This document shows, one piece after another, positions 1-6,727 of a DNA stretch of 14,719 nt. Within the stretch, counting starts at the first letter, position 1; each line of letters opens with the position of its first letter. A program made the translations under genes and the position numbers. The stretch comes from Firm-04 sp964392175 (GTDB lineage: Bacteria; Bacillota; Clostridia; Oscillospirales; Ruminococcaceae). The stretch lies in NCBI GenBank assembly GCA_964392175.1, contig CAYMOJ010000038.1:1-14719 (forward strand). The letters are read 5' to 3'. The notes beneath the pieces were generated by a model, which saw only the letters and a program-made list of their open reading frames with translations, was not told where the DNA came from and searched no databases.

Positions 1-40
1 TCTCAATCACTTTTTCTATACCCTCAGGTCTCACTTCTAT

Positions 41-52
41 TGTAGCACTACA
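41..52. promoter_or_regulatory. 12-bp palindrome, possible operator (copy 1)
   Basis: The sequence TGTAG-CA-CTACA is a perfect inverted repeat with a 2-nt centre. It begins 42 bp upstream of the -35 box of the DUF2953 promoter. The same 14 bases, ATTGTAGCACTACA, occur inverted at 6599-6612, about 30 bp upstream of another promoter. The repeat and its placement are seen directly. A role as a protein binding site is inference, and the regulator is unknown. Confidence 0.45.
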
Positions 53-82
53 CAATTACCCTGCGCCATTTGCAGATTTTAC

Positions 83-111
83 TTGCATTTCCTCGTAAAT
101 AGTGGTATACT
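83..111 (+). promoter_or_regulatory. Sigma-A promoter for the DUF2953-ytfJ-rluB group
   Basis: The -35 box is TTGCAT (83-88), the spacer is 17 bp, and the -10 box is TATACT (106-111), preceded by TGG, which makes an extended -10. Transcription would start near 118, leaving a leader of about 40 nt before the ATG at 160. No terminator is evident before rluB ends, so the three genes are probably co-transcribed. Confidence 0.75.
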
Positions 112-159
112 ATCTTAGAGTAGCGTGTGTGTTGCAATCAAGGCGAAAGGGTGAGGCGT

Positions 160-1023
160 ATGGGCGAGACGATCTTTTTTATTGTACTTGCTGTACTCTG
201 CCTGCTTTTATTGCTGCCTTTGCGTCTGCGCTTCGCTGTACATGGCAAAAAAGAATGGCAGATCCAGATTGATTACGCCTGCTTTTCCTTGCTTACCAAA
301 GGCACTGATTCCCATGCAGTGATCGCACCCGATGATGCTGCACCACCAACAACGGATGATATCGTAGCGGAAGAAGATTTGCTGTTTTGGGGTGGCGAAG
401 ATATCTCCCCCACCAACGATGATGCGCTCCCGGTAGAAAAAACAGTGGTTTCCAACGGCGCGCACAATACGAAGGACGATGCAGATTCCTTTTCAACTGC
501 GCAATCAACCTCTGAGCAGGAGCATACAAGCGATACTGAAAAAATATCATCCAGGAAGAAGCCAAAGAAGCATTCCCTGTTTGAGCGTGCAAAGCCCCAT
601 GGCATTGCGCAATGGAAGGCACTTGTTGCTGATGCTTTGGCATCTCTTGCCCCACCATTGCGATTTTTGTTGCGTCACATCTATCTACGCAAATTATATG
701 TGGGTATCACGGTAGGAACCAAAGATGCCGCAAAAACAGCGATCCTGTACGGTGCTGTATGCAGCGCGATCTATCGCACACTGGGCAAACTGCAATGCCA
801 TATTACGGTAAAGCCCAAGGCGATCCGCATCCGTTCCGATTTTTTGAATCCATTTTGCACGGCACAGTGTAGTGGCGAGCTGTGGATCTCCCCCATGACC
901 ATCTTAGGTTTGTGCTTCGGCATTGTGATCCCCTTTTTGTGGCGCACGCTGCGGCGCATTAGACGGCAGGAAAAACAGAAACAGCAGGAGGAAGCTGAAT
1001 CATCACCCCAACCTGCTGCGTGA
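160..1023 (+). CDS. DUF2953 membrane protein (YtfI-like)
   Basis: The protein has 287 residues and no known catalytic role. I chose the ATG at 160 because AAAGGG lies 8 nt upstream; GTG codons at 127 and 151 in the same frame lack a suitable ribosome binding site. An N-terminal membrane helix spans about residues 5-21 and a second lies near 243-261, followed by a basic, Gln/Glu-rich tail. Between them are a low-complexity, acidic Ser/Thr/Asp-rich stretch (about 55-135) and a better conserved part from about 150 that contains the ISPM-type segment. The family, DUF2953, is found in endospore formers next to ytfJ, and that arrangement is seen here. The family assignment rests on overall layout and neighbours. 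A role in the sporulation envelope is inference from context. Confidence 0.72.
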   Translation: MGETIFFIVLAVLCLLLLLPLRLRFAVHGKKEWQIQIDYACFSLLTKGTDSHAVIAPDDAAPPTTDDIVAEEDLLFWGGEDISPTNDDALPVEKTVVSNGAHNTKDDADSFSTAQSTSEQEHTSDTEKISSRKKPKKHSLFERAKPHGIAQWKALVADALASLAPPLRFLLRHIYLRKLYVGITVGTKDAAKTAILYGAVCSAIYRTLGKLQCHITVKPKAIRIRSDFLNPFCTAQCSGELWISPMTILGLCFGIVIPFLWRTLRRIRRQEKQKQQEEAESSPQPAA

Positions 1024-1097
1024 TTTGAGGCAACATTATACAGAGTCAGGTCTGCCTTGATATGATACCCCAACCAAAATTTCAGGAGGATTCAGTT

Positions 1098-1514
1098 ATG
1101 AACGAGCATCAGAACGGACAACACCCCGTGCAGGATACCATGCGCGTAACCATGGAAGAAATTCGCAGTATGGTAGATGCCAATACCATCATCGGTACAC
1201 CCATTCAGTGCGAGGGCGGTGCAACGGTCATCCCCGTTTCCAAGATCTCTTTCGGATTCGCATCAGGCGGCTCTGATCTGCCCACAAAAGTTGCAAAAGA
1301 TATGTTTGGCGGCGGCGGTGGCGCAGGTGTTACAGTCACTCCTGTAGGGTTTCTCGTAATCAATGGTACCGATGTGAAGCTTATGCAGCTTTCCATTAAT
1401 GCAAATCCCACCAATGCCGTGGTAAATATGGTGCCGGATCTGGTCGATAAACTGACAGCTTTTCTGACGAAAAAACAGGAAGAACAAATGCTGAACGCTG
1501 CACAGGATGCGTGA
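1098..1514 (+). CDS. ytfJ: GerW/YtfJ family sporulation protein
   Basis: The protein has 138 residues. The start at 1098 is supported by a perfect AGGAGG 8 nt upstream (1084-1089); the earlier ATG at 1062 has none. The family's features are visible: an N-terminal VDANTIIGTPI-like segment (about residues 26-36), the GATVIPVSKISFGFASGG strand region (41-58), a glycine run (71-77) followed by VTVTPVGFLVING (78-90), and a Lys/Glu-rich end. In Bacillus the homologue is made in the forespore and is needed for normal germination (GerW). Its neighbours, DUF2953 and RluB, fit the conserved group. The exact biochemical function is not known. The family assignment is firm. Confidence 0.9.
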   Translation: MNEHQNGQHPVQDTMRVTMEEIRSMVDANTIIGTPIQCEGGATVIPVSKISFGFASGGSDLPTKVAKDMFGGGGGAGVTVTPVGFLVINGTDVKLMQLSINANPTNAVVNMVPDLVDKLTAFLTKKQEEQMLNAAQDA

Positions 1515-1544
1515 ATCAGCCAACAGAATTGGAGCATAACATAA

Positions 1545-2279
1545 ATGGAAAAAATCAGACTGCAAAAGCTGCTTTCGGATTCAGGCTACTGTTCCCGCCG
1601 TAAAGCAGAAGTTCTCATTGCGCAAAAGCGCGTACAAGTCAATGGTAGACCTGTAAAACTTGGCGATAAAGCTACCGCCAGCGATCGTATCACGGTAGAT
1701 GGCACACCAATCATGATCCCGAAAAAGAAAACTTTCCGCTATATCATGATGAATAAGCCCCGTGGTTATGTTACGACACTCGCTGACGAACAAGGTCGCC
1801 GTTGCGTGACGGATCTGCTGACGGATATCCCCGAGCGCGTGTATCCTGTTGGCAGATTGGACAAGAATTCTGAAGGCTTGTTGCTATTCACCAACGACGG
1901 TAGTTTTGCGAACGGCATCATGCACCCCTCCCGCGAGATCACCAAGACTTACCGTGTTACTGTTCGCCCACCGGTCTCCGAAGAACAGCTTGCCCGTATG
2001 TCTATCGGTGTAAAGCTGGACGATGGCTTCGTCACATCACCGGCGAATATTGTAACGCAGGTCAAAGAGGCAAACCGTGTGGTGCTGCTTGTCACCATTC
2101 ATGAGGGCAAAAAGCGCGAGGTGCGCCGAATGTGCAATGCCGTAGGCTTGGAGGTTGCCCGACTACGGCGAATCAGTATCGGGCCTGTAAAGCTCGGTAT
2201 GCTGAAGCCCGGCGCATGGCGTGATCTAACCACAGAAGAATTACGCGCGTTGCGCTCCGCGATGGGAAAAGAAAACTGA
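1545..2279 (+). CDS. rluB: 23S rRNA pseudouridine synthase, RluB/RsuA family
   Basis: The protein has 244 residues, the usual family length. An S4 RNA-binding domain occupies residues 1-50 (LQKLLSDSGYCSRRKAE start). The catalytic domain follows with the KPRG motif (71-74), the catalytic aspartate in PVGRLDKNSEGLLLFTNDG (D106) and the C-terminal EGKKREVRRMC motif. The enzyme converts a uridine of the large ribosomal subunit to pseudouridine; by family, RluB acts at U2605 (E. coli numbering). RsuA, which acts on 16S rRNA, and RluB are hard to separate by eye, but the ytfJ neighbourhood favours the RluB-type enzyme of Firmicutes. The start has GGAG at 1531-1534. It lies 30 nt after ytfJ and is probably in the same transcript. 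Confidence 0.9.
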   Translation: MEKIRLQKLLSDSGYCSRRKAEVLIAQKRVQVNGRPVKLGDKATASDRITVDGTPIMIPKKKTFRYIMMNKPRGYVTTLADEQGRRCVTDLLTDIPERVYPVGRLDKNSEGLLLFTNDGSFANGIMHPSREITKTYRVTVRPPVSEEQLARMSIGVKLDDGFVTSPANIVTQVKEANRVVLLVTIHEGKKREVRRMCNAVGLEVARLRRISIGPVKLGMLKPGAWRDLTTEELRALRSAMGKEN

Positions 2280-2289
2280 GTCGCTACAC

Positions 2290-2460
2290 ATGATCTATGT
2301 ATTGCAGCAAAACGAGTGGTATCATTCACACAGAATTGATGAAATTCTATTCGTTGGCGGCGATATCATTGTAGCATCATCCATCACGCCTGAATCATAA
2401 GCAAAAATAGAGGCCTATGGCAACACCGCATATATCCTATCTCCAAATGCGATGATATGA
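2290..2460 (+). pseudogene. Short ORF broken by an in-frame stop, unknown
   Basis: An ATG at 2290 opens a 36-codon frame (begins MIYVLQQNEWYHSHRID) that ends with TAA at 2398-2400. The same frame continues directly after the stop for 19 more codons (AKIEAYGNTAYILSPNAMI) to TGA at 2458-2460. No ribosome binding site of note precedes it. It may be a decayed small gene, or chance open frame between rluB and the IS remnant. I do not recognise the product. Confidence 0.25.
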
Positions 2461-2498
2461 AAAATTCCTCTGAAAAGAGCAAAGAGACAGAACTATGT

Positions 2499-2888
2499 TC
2501 AATTATCAGTCACAAGGCGCACTGAATCAGACTGCCAAAAATTTCCGGCAGCCGGATACAGATTCGCAAATGCGTATAAAATATAATTTTTAGCAGTCTG
2601 TTTTCGCATTTCTCGGCATCGGGTTTTCCGATGCCGAGAAATGTTCTTTACCATTGCAAAGACGTGTTCCACCTTACAGCGGATGGATGACGGACGTCTG
2701 TTGATCAGGTACTGAATCTTCTTCCTATTTTTGTCGATTGCTCCCGGTCTCTTGTTTGCTCCAACGTAGCCGCTGTCGCCATATATATGTTCTTTTTCAC
2801 CGTGCAGTAATTCGTTCATCACTGTGACATCATGCTCGCTTGCAATGGTTGTTTTGAAAGTATGCACACGCTTGCAGGAAAACCGCAA
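2499..2888 (-). pseudogene. IS5-type transposase, C-terminal fragment
   Basis: About 125 codons match the C-terminal part of DDE transposases of the IS5/IS4-like superfamily. Visible pieces are HTFKTTIASEHDVTVMNELLHG, the GDSGYVGANKR segment with the second catalytic aspartate region, and the C-terminal VEHVFAMVKN...RKTRCREMRKQTAKNYILYAFANLY block that carries the catalytic Glu (VEHVF). Full-length enzymes have about 300 residues or more, so roughly the first 60% is missing. The open frame starts at a TTG at 2888, and homology seems to begin at VHTF (about 2867). Upstream, only about 50 bp lie before the mscS stop codon. It is almost certainly inactive. No matching terminal inverted repeats could be paired. 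Confidence 0.8.
2607..2643. repeat. Perfect 16-bp inverted repeat inside the transposase fragment
   Basis: The left arm 2607-2622 (CATTTCTCGGCATCGG) and right arm 2628-2643 (CCGATGCCGAGAAATG) are exact reverse complements, separated by GTTTT. The repeat lies in the codons for NISRHRKTRCREM of the transposase remnant. Part of it may come from an ordinary CGG-AAAACC-CG codon run of this family. The uninterrupted 16-bp match in a decayed gene is notable. A function is not known. Confidence 0.9.
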
Positions 2889-2939
2889 GAGATATTTGTT
2901 GCAAAATATGTATTATTGAGCATGAAGAAGGCTCTTGGA

Positions 2940-3776
2940 CTACATGGGCTGATGCACGCAAAGCTGAGGGTAGGGAATTTCAATTCCGGCATCATCGAAG
3001 GCGCGCTTTGCACTTTCATAAATTCTGCCACTGACGGCAAAATAATCCTTGCTGTTGACCCAGAAGCCTGCATTGAGCATCACAGCATGATCGCCATGGC
3101 CGCTCATGGTTACAGTCGGTGCCGGATTCTGCAAAACCATGGGTTCATTGGCGAGCACTGCCAGAATCACCTGCCGCGCGATATCAAAATCCGCATCGTA
3201 GGCAATGGTGAGTGGCACGCTGACACGCAAAGTACCGCGCTGCGAGAGATTGGTGATCTGTCCGGAGGACAGCATACCATTTGGAAGATACACACAGCGG
3301 TTATCGCGCGTAATGAGTTTGGTATACAGAATAGAAACCGAATCCACATGACCTTCTGTGCTGCCTGCTATGATATAATCGCCTGCTTTGAATGGCTTGG
3401 AAAACAGGATGATGAATCCTCCGGCAAGATTGGAAAGACTATCCTGCAAGGCAAGCCCAATTGCGAGTCCCGCAGCACTGATCACGGCAATCATACTGGT
3501 CATGGGTACGCCCAAAGTGCTGAGTGCGATGATAGCAAGCAGTGTATACAGCAAAATACGCAGCAGCGATTTAATAAAACTGCTTGCAGCACCTTCGACT
3601 TTGGCACGGCGCATAGCACGGTCTACAATTTTCAGCACGATTCTTGTCAGCAATAGCCCCAGCAAAAAAATGAGTAATGCGACCAGCAGCGTTGGCAGGA
3701 AGCCCTTGCCCTTTTGCAGCATTTCTTCAAAAAAGGTTGCATTTTGCACAAGATTTTCCATTTCATCCGTCAACAT
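2940..3776 (-). CDS. mscS: Small-conductance mechanosensitive channel (MscS family)
   Basis: The protein has 278 residues, the size of E. coli MscS. Three membrane helices are seen at about 28-50, 68-90 and 94-124. The third, pore-lining helix shows the typical Ala/Gly pattern SAAGLAIGLALQDSLSNLAGG and runs into the beta domain start KPFKAGDYI (128-135). The C-terminal half holds the cytoplasmic cage, with the YLPNG and TNLS motifs. The channel releases solutes on hypo-osmotic shock. It follows the metallophosphoesterase gene with a 14-bp overlap, so translation is probably coupled. AAAGGAG lies about 12 nt before the ATG, a rather long spacing; a second Met at residue 6 is possible. No terminator is evident after the gene, where the IS remnant begins. 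Confidence 0.9.
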   Translation of the reverse strand: MLTDEMENLVQNATFFEEMLQKGKGFLPTLLVALLIFLLGLLLTRIVLKIVDRAMRRAKVEGAASSFIKSLLRILLYTLLAIIALSTLGVPMTSMIAVISAAGLAIGLALQDSLSNLAGGFIILFSKPFKAGDYIIAGSTEGHVDSVSILYTKLITRDNRCVYLPNGMLSSGQITNLSQRGTLRVSVPLTIAYDADFDIARQVILAVLANEPMVLQNPAPTVTMSGHGDHAVMLNAGFWVNSKDYFAVSGRIYESAKRAFDDAGIEIPYPQLCVHQPM

Positions 3777-4515
3777 GATCTTCTTTGGCTCCTTTCTTTT
3801 CAGCAGACCCTTTTCGGGGATGTTTCTGCTCCTTCACACGCTCTTTTTTTGTACCCTTGATCGGTAAAATGGCATCAAACACGGCATAGTATTTAATGGG
3901 TACATGGCGGTTAATATGGCACTTGCCGAAATACCATGCGGTAAAGCTACACATTTGCACCAGGTCTTCAAAAAACGCGTGCATCTCCAGCCGTTGCAAG
4001 GTATCCACACGAAGGCAGTCTTTTAATGAAGCAGGCGGTTCGTGCGTAATGATATAATCTACCTTGTTATCATATTGTCTGAGCGTTTCTGCGCCGTGCA
4101 TGATTTCTTCGTAGGTAGGCTGCTCACGTTCCCACCAATGCTCGGCAGGACGAAATTCGAAATCCTGGCTATGACCGCCACCAAAGGTGAAAAATCGTTT
4201 GCCGTTGATGGTATAAACCTCGCCACGCAGCAAATGCACGATATTGGGCGCGATGATTCTTGCCTTGCCACCGTGAAAATCCCCGATGGGATATGCTTCT
4301 AATAGATCATAGTTCTCATGGCAACCGTCCACAAAGGCAACGGTATATTTTAGTGCCATGAGTTTTTTGCGCAATTTCTGCTCCGCACGGTTATCTGACC
4401 AGAAAAAGCCAAAATCGCCACATACGATAAGCATATCATCAGCAGTTGCTTTCTTTAGCAGTGGATGGCGGAAACGGGCAAATTCTCCGTGGGTATCTCC
4501 TGTAATGTAAACCAC
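3763..4515 (-). CDS. Metallophosphoesterase with altered metal motifs
   Basis: This is a calcineurin-like phosphoesterase of 250 residues. Motifs seen are GDTH (6-9), GDFG (33-36), GCHE (64-67, usually GNHE), THEP (157-160) and GKCH (197-200, usually GHxH). I chose the GTG at 4515 because AAAAAAGGAG lies 8 nt upstream, and because a longer frame starting with ATG at 4548 would begin inside the -10 box of the predicted promoter. The C-terminal 30 residues are Lys/Glu-rich and probably disordered. The family hydrolyses phosphomono- or diesters with two metal ions; the substrate is not predictable. The Asn-to-Cys and His-to-Lys changes fall on residues that normally bind metal, so activity may differ. 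It shares a transcript with mscS. Confidence 0.82.
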   Translation of the reverse strand: MVYITGDTHGEFARFRHPLLKKATADDMLIVCGDFGFFWSDNRAEQKLRKKLMALKYTVAFVDGCHENYDLLEAYPIGDFHGGKARIIAPNIVHLLRGEVYTINGKRFFTFGGGHSQDFEFRPAEHWWEREQPTYEEIMHGAETLRQYDNKVDYIITHEPPASLKDCLRVDTLQRLEMHAFFEDLVQMCSFTAWYFGKCHINRHVPIKYYAVFDAILPIKGTKKERVKEQKHPRKGSAEKKGAKEDHVDG

Positions 4516-4546
4516 AGTTTCAGCTCCTTTTTTGTAGTACAATTCC

Positions 4547-4575
4547 ATTGTACCACATTTTGGGCAATTCGTAAA
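4547..4575 (-). promoter_or_regulatory. Promoter for metallophosphoesterase-mscS
   Basis: Read on the minus strand, TTTACG (4570-4575), a 17-bp spacer and TACAAT (4547-4552), with TGG just before the -10 (extended -10). The start would be near 4540, giving a leader of about 25 nt that ends in AAAAAAGGAG before the GTG. Confidence 0.65.
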
Positions 4576-4630
4576 CAGTTTTTTCAGAAAAACATCATCT
4601 ATATTGCTGTGTGTAATGTGGCTTTATCAC

Positions 4631-4663
4631 AAAAAGCGGTTAAGCCATGCAGCTCAACCGCTT
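4631..4663 (-). terminator. Rho-independent terminator after hom
   Basis: The two arms 4634-4645 and 4652-4663 form a 12-bp stem with one mismatch and a 6-nt loop. On the minus strand the stem overlaps and is followed by a TTTTT run (4631-4635). It ends 28 bp past the hom stop codon. Confidence 0.75.
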
Positions 4664-4690
4664 GTTTATCGTGAGAATGAAAGCAGAATC

Positions 4691-5944
4691 TTATGCGTCC
4701 AATACAGGCAACGCGCTAACGACCTGCAAGCCGGCTGCGTGCAAAGCTGCAAGAAGTGCGTTTTGCTGTGCATGATCCAGTGCGGTGGTATAGCAAGCCG
4801 CGCCACTACCTACAACAGCGGCCTCCACGGAAGCTTCCATACCGTTCGTGTTGCAGAAATCATCTACCGCCTTTACCAGAGTTGCGACATCACCGTTTGC
4901 GGTACGGATCATCAAGCCACAGCGAAGCATATCAGCACCGGCAATGAAATCCTGTTCACCGCTGTCAATCCAATCCTGCGAGAACACTGTGCAGCTATGC
5001 TTTGCCGCTTCGATGACATCGCCCATAACGGCACTGGCGGTGGGCAGCTTGCCTGCACCTCTGCCACAGAATATCGCGCGGTCGATGCCGTCACCGCAGA
5101 CCATCACTGCATTGAACACGCCATCTACGCGGGAGAGCATATTTTCGTGCGGGACAAATGTCGGCTGCACCAATGGCAGAATGCGACCGTCCTCTAATCG
5201 GCGAACAGAAGCAACCAGCTTCACTGCACCGTCAAGTGCATCTGCTGCTGCTGCATCTTCCAGAGATACTTCGCGAATGCCCACAGTTTTGACACTTTCG
5301 GGGTAAACATGCTTGCCGAATACCAGCGAAGCAATAATGCAGATTTTGCGGCATGCATCGTGGCCATCCACATCCGCACCGGGATCCCGTTCGGCATAGC
5401 CAAGCTCCTGTGCCAGAGAAAGTGCCGCCTCAAAGCTCATATCGTCCGAGAGCATTTTATTCAAAATAAAGTTGGTAGTACCATTGAGAATGCCATAGAC
5501 GGCAGTGATATCGTTGGCGGCGAGACAACGGTGCAGAGGACGAATGATCGGAATGGCACCGCCTACACTCGCTTCGAAGAAGCAATTACAGGAATGCGCT
5601 TTTGCTTCAGCAAGTAGTGCTGCACCTTTACGGGCGATGAGTTCTTTGTTAGAGGTTGCCACACTGATACCTCTGGAAAGGCACTGCATCAAATAGGTGA
5701 ACGCAGGCTCAACGCCGCCCATGCATTCGGCGACAACGGTTACCGCAGGGTCTGCCAAAATGGCATCCATGCTTTTTGTGAATTTATCCGCATAGGGAGA
5801 ATCCGGAAAATCACGCAAATCAAGGATATAGCCTACATCCATGGCATCGCCTGCTTTTTGCTCGATCTTTGCGCGATTCTTATAGAATAGCTCCACTACA
5901 CCGGAGCCGACAGTACCATAACCCAAAACAGCAAACTTTTTCAT
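4691..5944 (-). CDS. hom: Homoserine dehydrogenase
   Basis: The protein has 417 residues. The nucleotide-binding fold opens with AVLGYGTVGSGVVELF (GxGxxG at 8-13). TSNKEL with K100 lies at the cofactor/substrate boundary, and the catalytic core shows GGAIPIIRPL (128-137), GILNGTTNFIL (151-161) and the ERDPGADVDGHDACRK motif (185-200). GRGAGKLPTASAV marks the end of the core. The last ~95 residues fit the usual place of an ACT-like regulatory domain but are divergent. The enzyme reduces aspartate semialdehyde to homoserine, the branch point to threonine and methionine. It lies 52 bp after a ThrR-like ACT protein in one operon. The only strong AAAGGAG upstream is 31 nt from the ATG; nearer is a weak GGAAAG. 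thrB and thrC are not in the window. Confidence 0.95.
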   Translation of the reverse strand: MKKFAVLGYGTVGSGVVELFYKNRAKIEQKAGDAMDVGYILDLRDFPDSPYADKFTKSMDAILADPAVTVVAECMGGVEPAFTYLMQCLSRGISVATSNKELIARKGAALLAEAKAHSCNCFFEASVGGAIPIIRPLHRCLAANDITAVYGILNGTTNFILNKMLSDDMSFEAALSLAQELGYAERDPGADVDGHDACRKICIIASLVFGKHVYPESVKTVGIREVSLEDAAAADALDGAVKLVASVRRLEDGRILPLVQPTFVPHENMLSRVDGVFNAVMVCGDGIDRAIFCGRGAGKLPTASAVMGDVIEAAKHSCTVFSQDWIDSGEQDFIAGADMLRCGLMIRTANGDVATLVKAVDDFCNTNGMEASVEAAVVGSGAACYTTALDHAQQNALLAALHAAGLQVVSALPVLDA

Positions 5945-5996
5945 ACGATCTTACTTTCCGCACACCGCAGAAAGCTCCTTTCTGATATCTGATTGT

Positions 5997-6476
5997 TCAG
6001 AAGCCCGAAAGCAAACGAACCTCCGTTACGCCCTCCAGCACACGCAGCGATTGGCAAAGTGCGGGCACATGGGCAGCATTTTCCATTCGGAATGAAACCG
6101 TTACAATAGCAGCACCGTCCACCGGCACACTTTGGTTAATGGTTAGCAGATTGGCATCTGCCGCATACAAAGTTGCCAACACACCTGAAAGCACACCGGA
6201 ACGATCACGCAGAAACAGCATCACGGTGAACACCTTCTGCTGCATCTGTTCTTCATATACAAAAACCGAATCCCGATATTTATAAAAGGCACTGCGCGAG
6301 ATCCCCACACTGCGGCAGGCTGCCGCAGAGCTTTTTGCCTCACGGTTTGCAAGCATACGCTTGACTGTCAGCACCTTCAAGATGACCTCAGGCAGAACAG
6401 AGGCATCCACAACAACCCAATTCTGGGAACTCTGCGCAGCTTTCGGCATATCGGTATCGGTGTCAACATCGGTCAT
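5997..6476 (-). CDS. ACT-domain regulator, UPF0735/ThrR (PheB) family
   Basis: The protein has 159 residues. The ATG at 6476 is preceded by AAGAGGTG with a 6-nt spacing; a GTG at 6485 lies inside that site and is not used. After an Asp/Thr-rich N-terminus comes a segment (about 27-75) with the family's LPEVILKVLTVKRML and a helix-turn-helix, VGISRSAFYKYRDSVF. An ACT domain follows from about 82 to the end, with the DRSGVLSGVL ligand loop. In Bacillus subtilis, ThrR is a DNA-binding regulator of threonine biosynthesis genes including hom. Here the gene lies immediately upstream of hom, so a repressor role responding to an amino acid is likely. An 18-bp dyad in its own leader is a candidate autoregulatory site. 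Confidence 0.85.
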   Translation of the reverse strand: MTDVDTDTDMPKAAQSSQNWVVVDASVLPEVILKVLTVKRMLANREAKSSAAACRSVGISRSAFYKYRDSVFVYEEQMQQKVFTVMLFLRDRSGVLSGVLATLYAADANLLTINQSVPVDGAAIVTVSFRMENAAHVPALCQSLRVLEGVTEVRLLSGF

Positions 6477-6510
6477 GGATTGCACCTCTTCTCATGAATA
6501 TTCCGCGTAT

Positions 6511-6528
6511 GATGGACAGTTGTCCATC
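6511..6528. promoter_or_regulatory. 18-bp dyad, candidate operator of the ThrR-like/hom unit
   Basis: GATGGACA-GT-TGTCCATC is a perfect inverted repeat. Relative to the predicted minus-strand start (about 6532) it covers roughly +4 to +21, the usual place for a repressor site. As RNA it could also form a 7-bp stem with a 4-nt loop. ThrR binding is inference. Confidence 0.6.
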
Positions 6529-6538
6529 TACAGCAATC

Positions 6539-6567
6539 ATTATACCATACTGAACAGAATTTGTCAA
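6539..6567 (-). promoter_or_regulatory. Consensus sigma-A promoter for ThrR-like/hom
   Basis: On the minus strand TTGACA (6562-6567), a 17-bp spacer and TATAAT (6539-6544) are exact consensus boxes, with an extended -10 TGG. Such a promoter would be very strong when not repressed, in line with the dyad just downstream. Confidence 0.9.
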
Positions 6568-6598
6568 GGGGAATGCAGGACAAAACTGCGACAATTGC

Positions 6599-6610
6599 TG
6601 TAGTGCTACA
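6599..6610. promoter_or_regulatory. 12-bp palindrome, possible operator (copy 2)
   Basis: TGTAG-TG-CTACA lies between the two divergent promoters, about 30 bp from each -35 box. With the flanking AAT it is the inverted copy of the 14 bases at 39-52. An AATTG block also stands next to the palindrome at both sites. Confidence 0.45.
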
Positions 6611-6638
6611 ATCGTTATTGGAAACGTGTTTTTTCCTC

Positions 6639-6667
6639 TTGCAATTTTCGTCAAAGTATGGTATACT
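6639..6667 (+). promoter_or_regulatory. Promoter of the substrate-binding lipoprotein gene
   Basis: TTGCAA (6639-6644), a 17-bp spacer and TATACT (6662-6667), with TGG before the -10. The predicted start is near 6674. It closely resembles the promoter at 83-111. Confidence 0.8.
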
Positions 6668-6670
6668 GTT

Positions 6671-6719
6671 GTGCGTGAGGTTTGCATAGACCTCGCGCAT
6701 AACATAACGAAAAGCGAGG
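6671..6719 (+). promoter_or_regulatory. Structured 5' leader with alternative pairing of the ribosome binding site
   Basis: Arms 6671-6681 and 6690-6700 form an 11-bp stem (two G-U pairs) with an 8-nt loop, at or next to the transcript start. The right arm contains CCTCGC (6691-6696), which is also exactly complementary to GCGAGG (6714-6719), the ribosome binding site of the lipoprotein gene. The two pairings exclude each other. It is not a riboswitch class I recognise; regulation is inference. Confidence 0.4.
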
Positions 6720-6727
6720 AAATCAAC

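Noticed and set aside
39..57. TACAAT within the palindromes as a -10 box of extra promoters
   Set aside because: No acceptable -35 hexamer stands 16-18 bp upstream at either copy.
2832..3656. Plus-strand open frame of 274 codons across mscS
   Set aside because: It lies opposite the clear MscS gene and its product has no recognisable domain.
4516..4548. Upstream ATG at 4548 as start of the metallophosphoesterase
   Set aside because: The ATG lies in the predicted -10 box and the ribosome binding site is downstream of it, next to the GTG at 4515.
5945..5996. T-box or amino-acid riboswitch upstream of hom
   Set aside because: The gap is only 52 bp and holds no T-box motif or larger fold.
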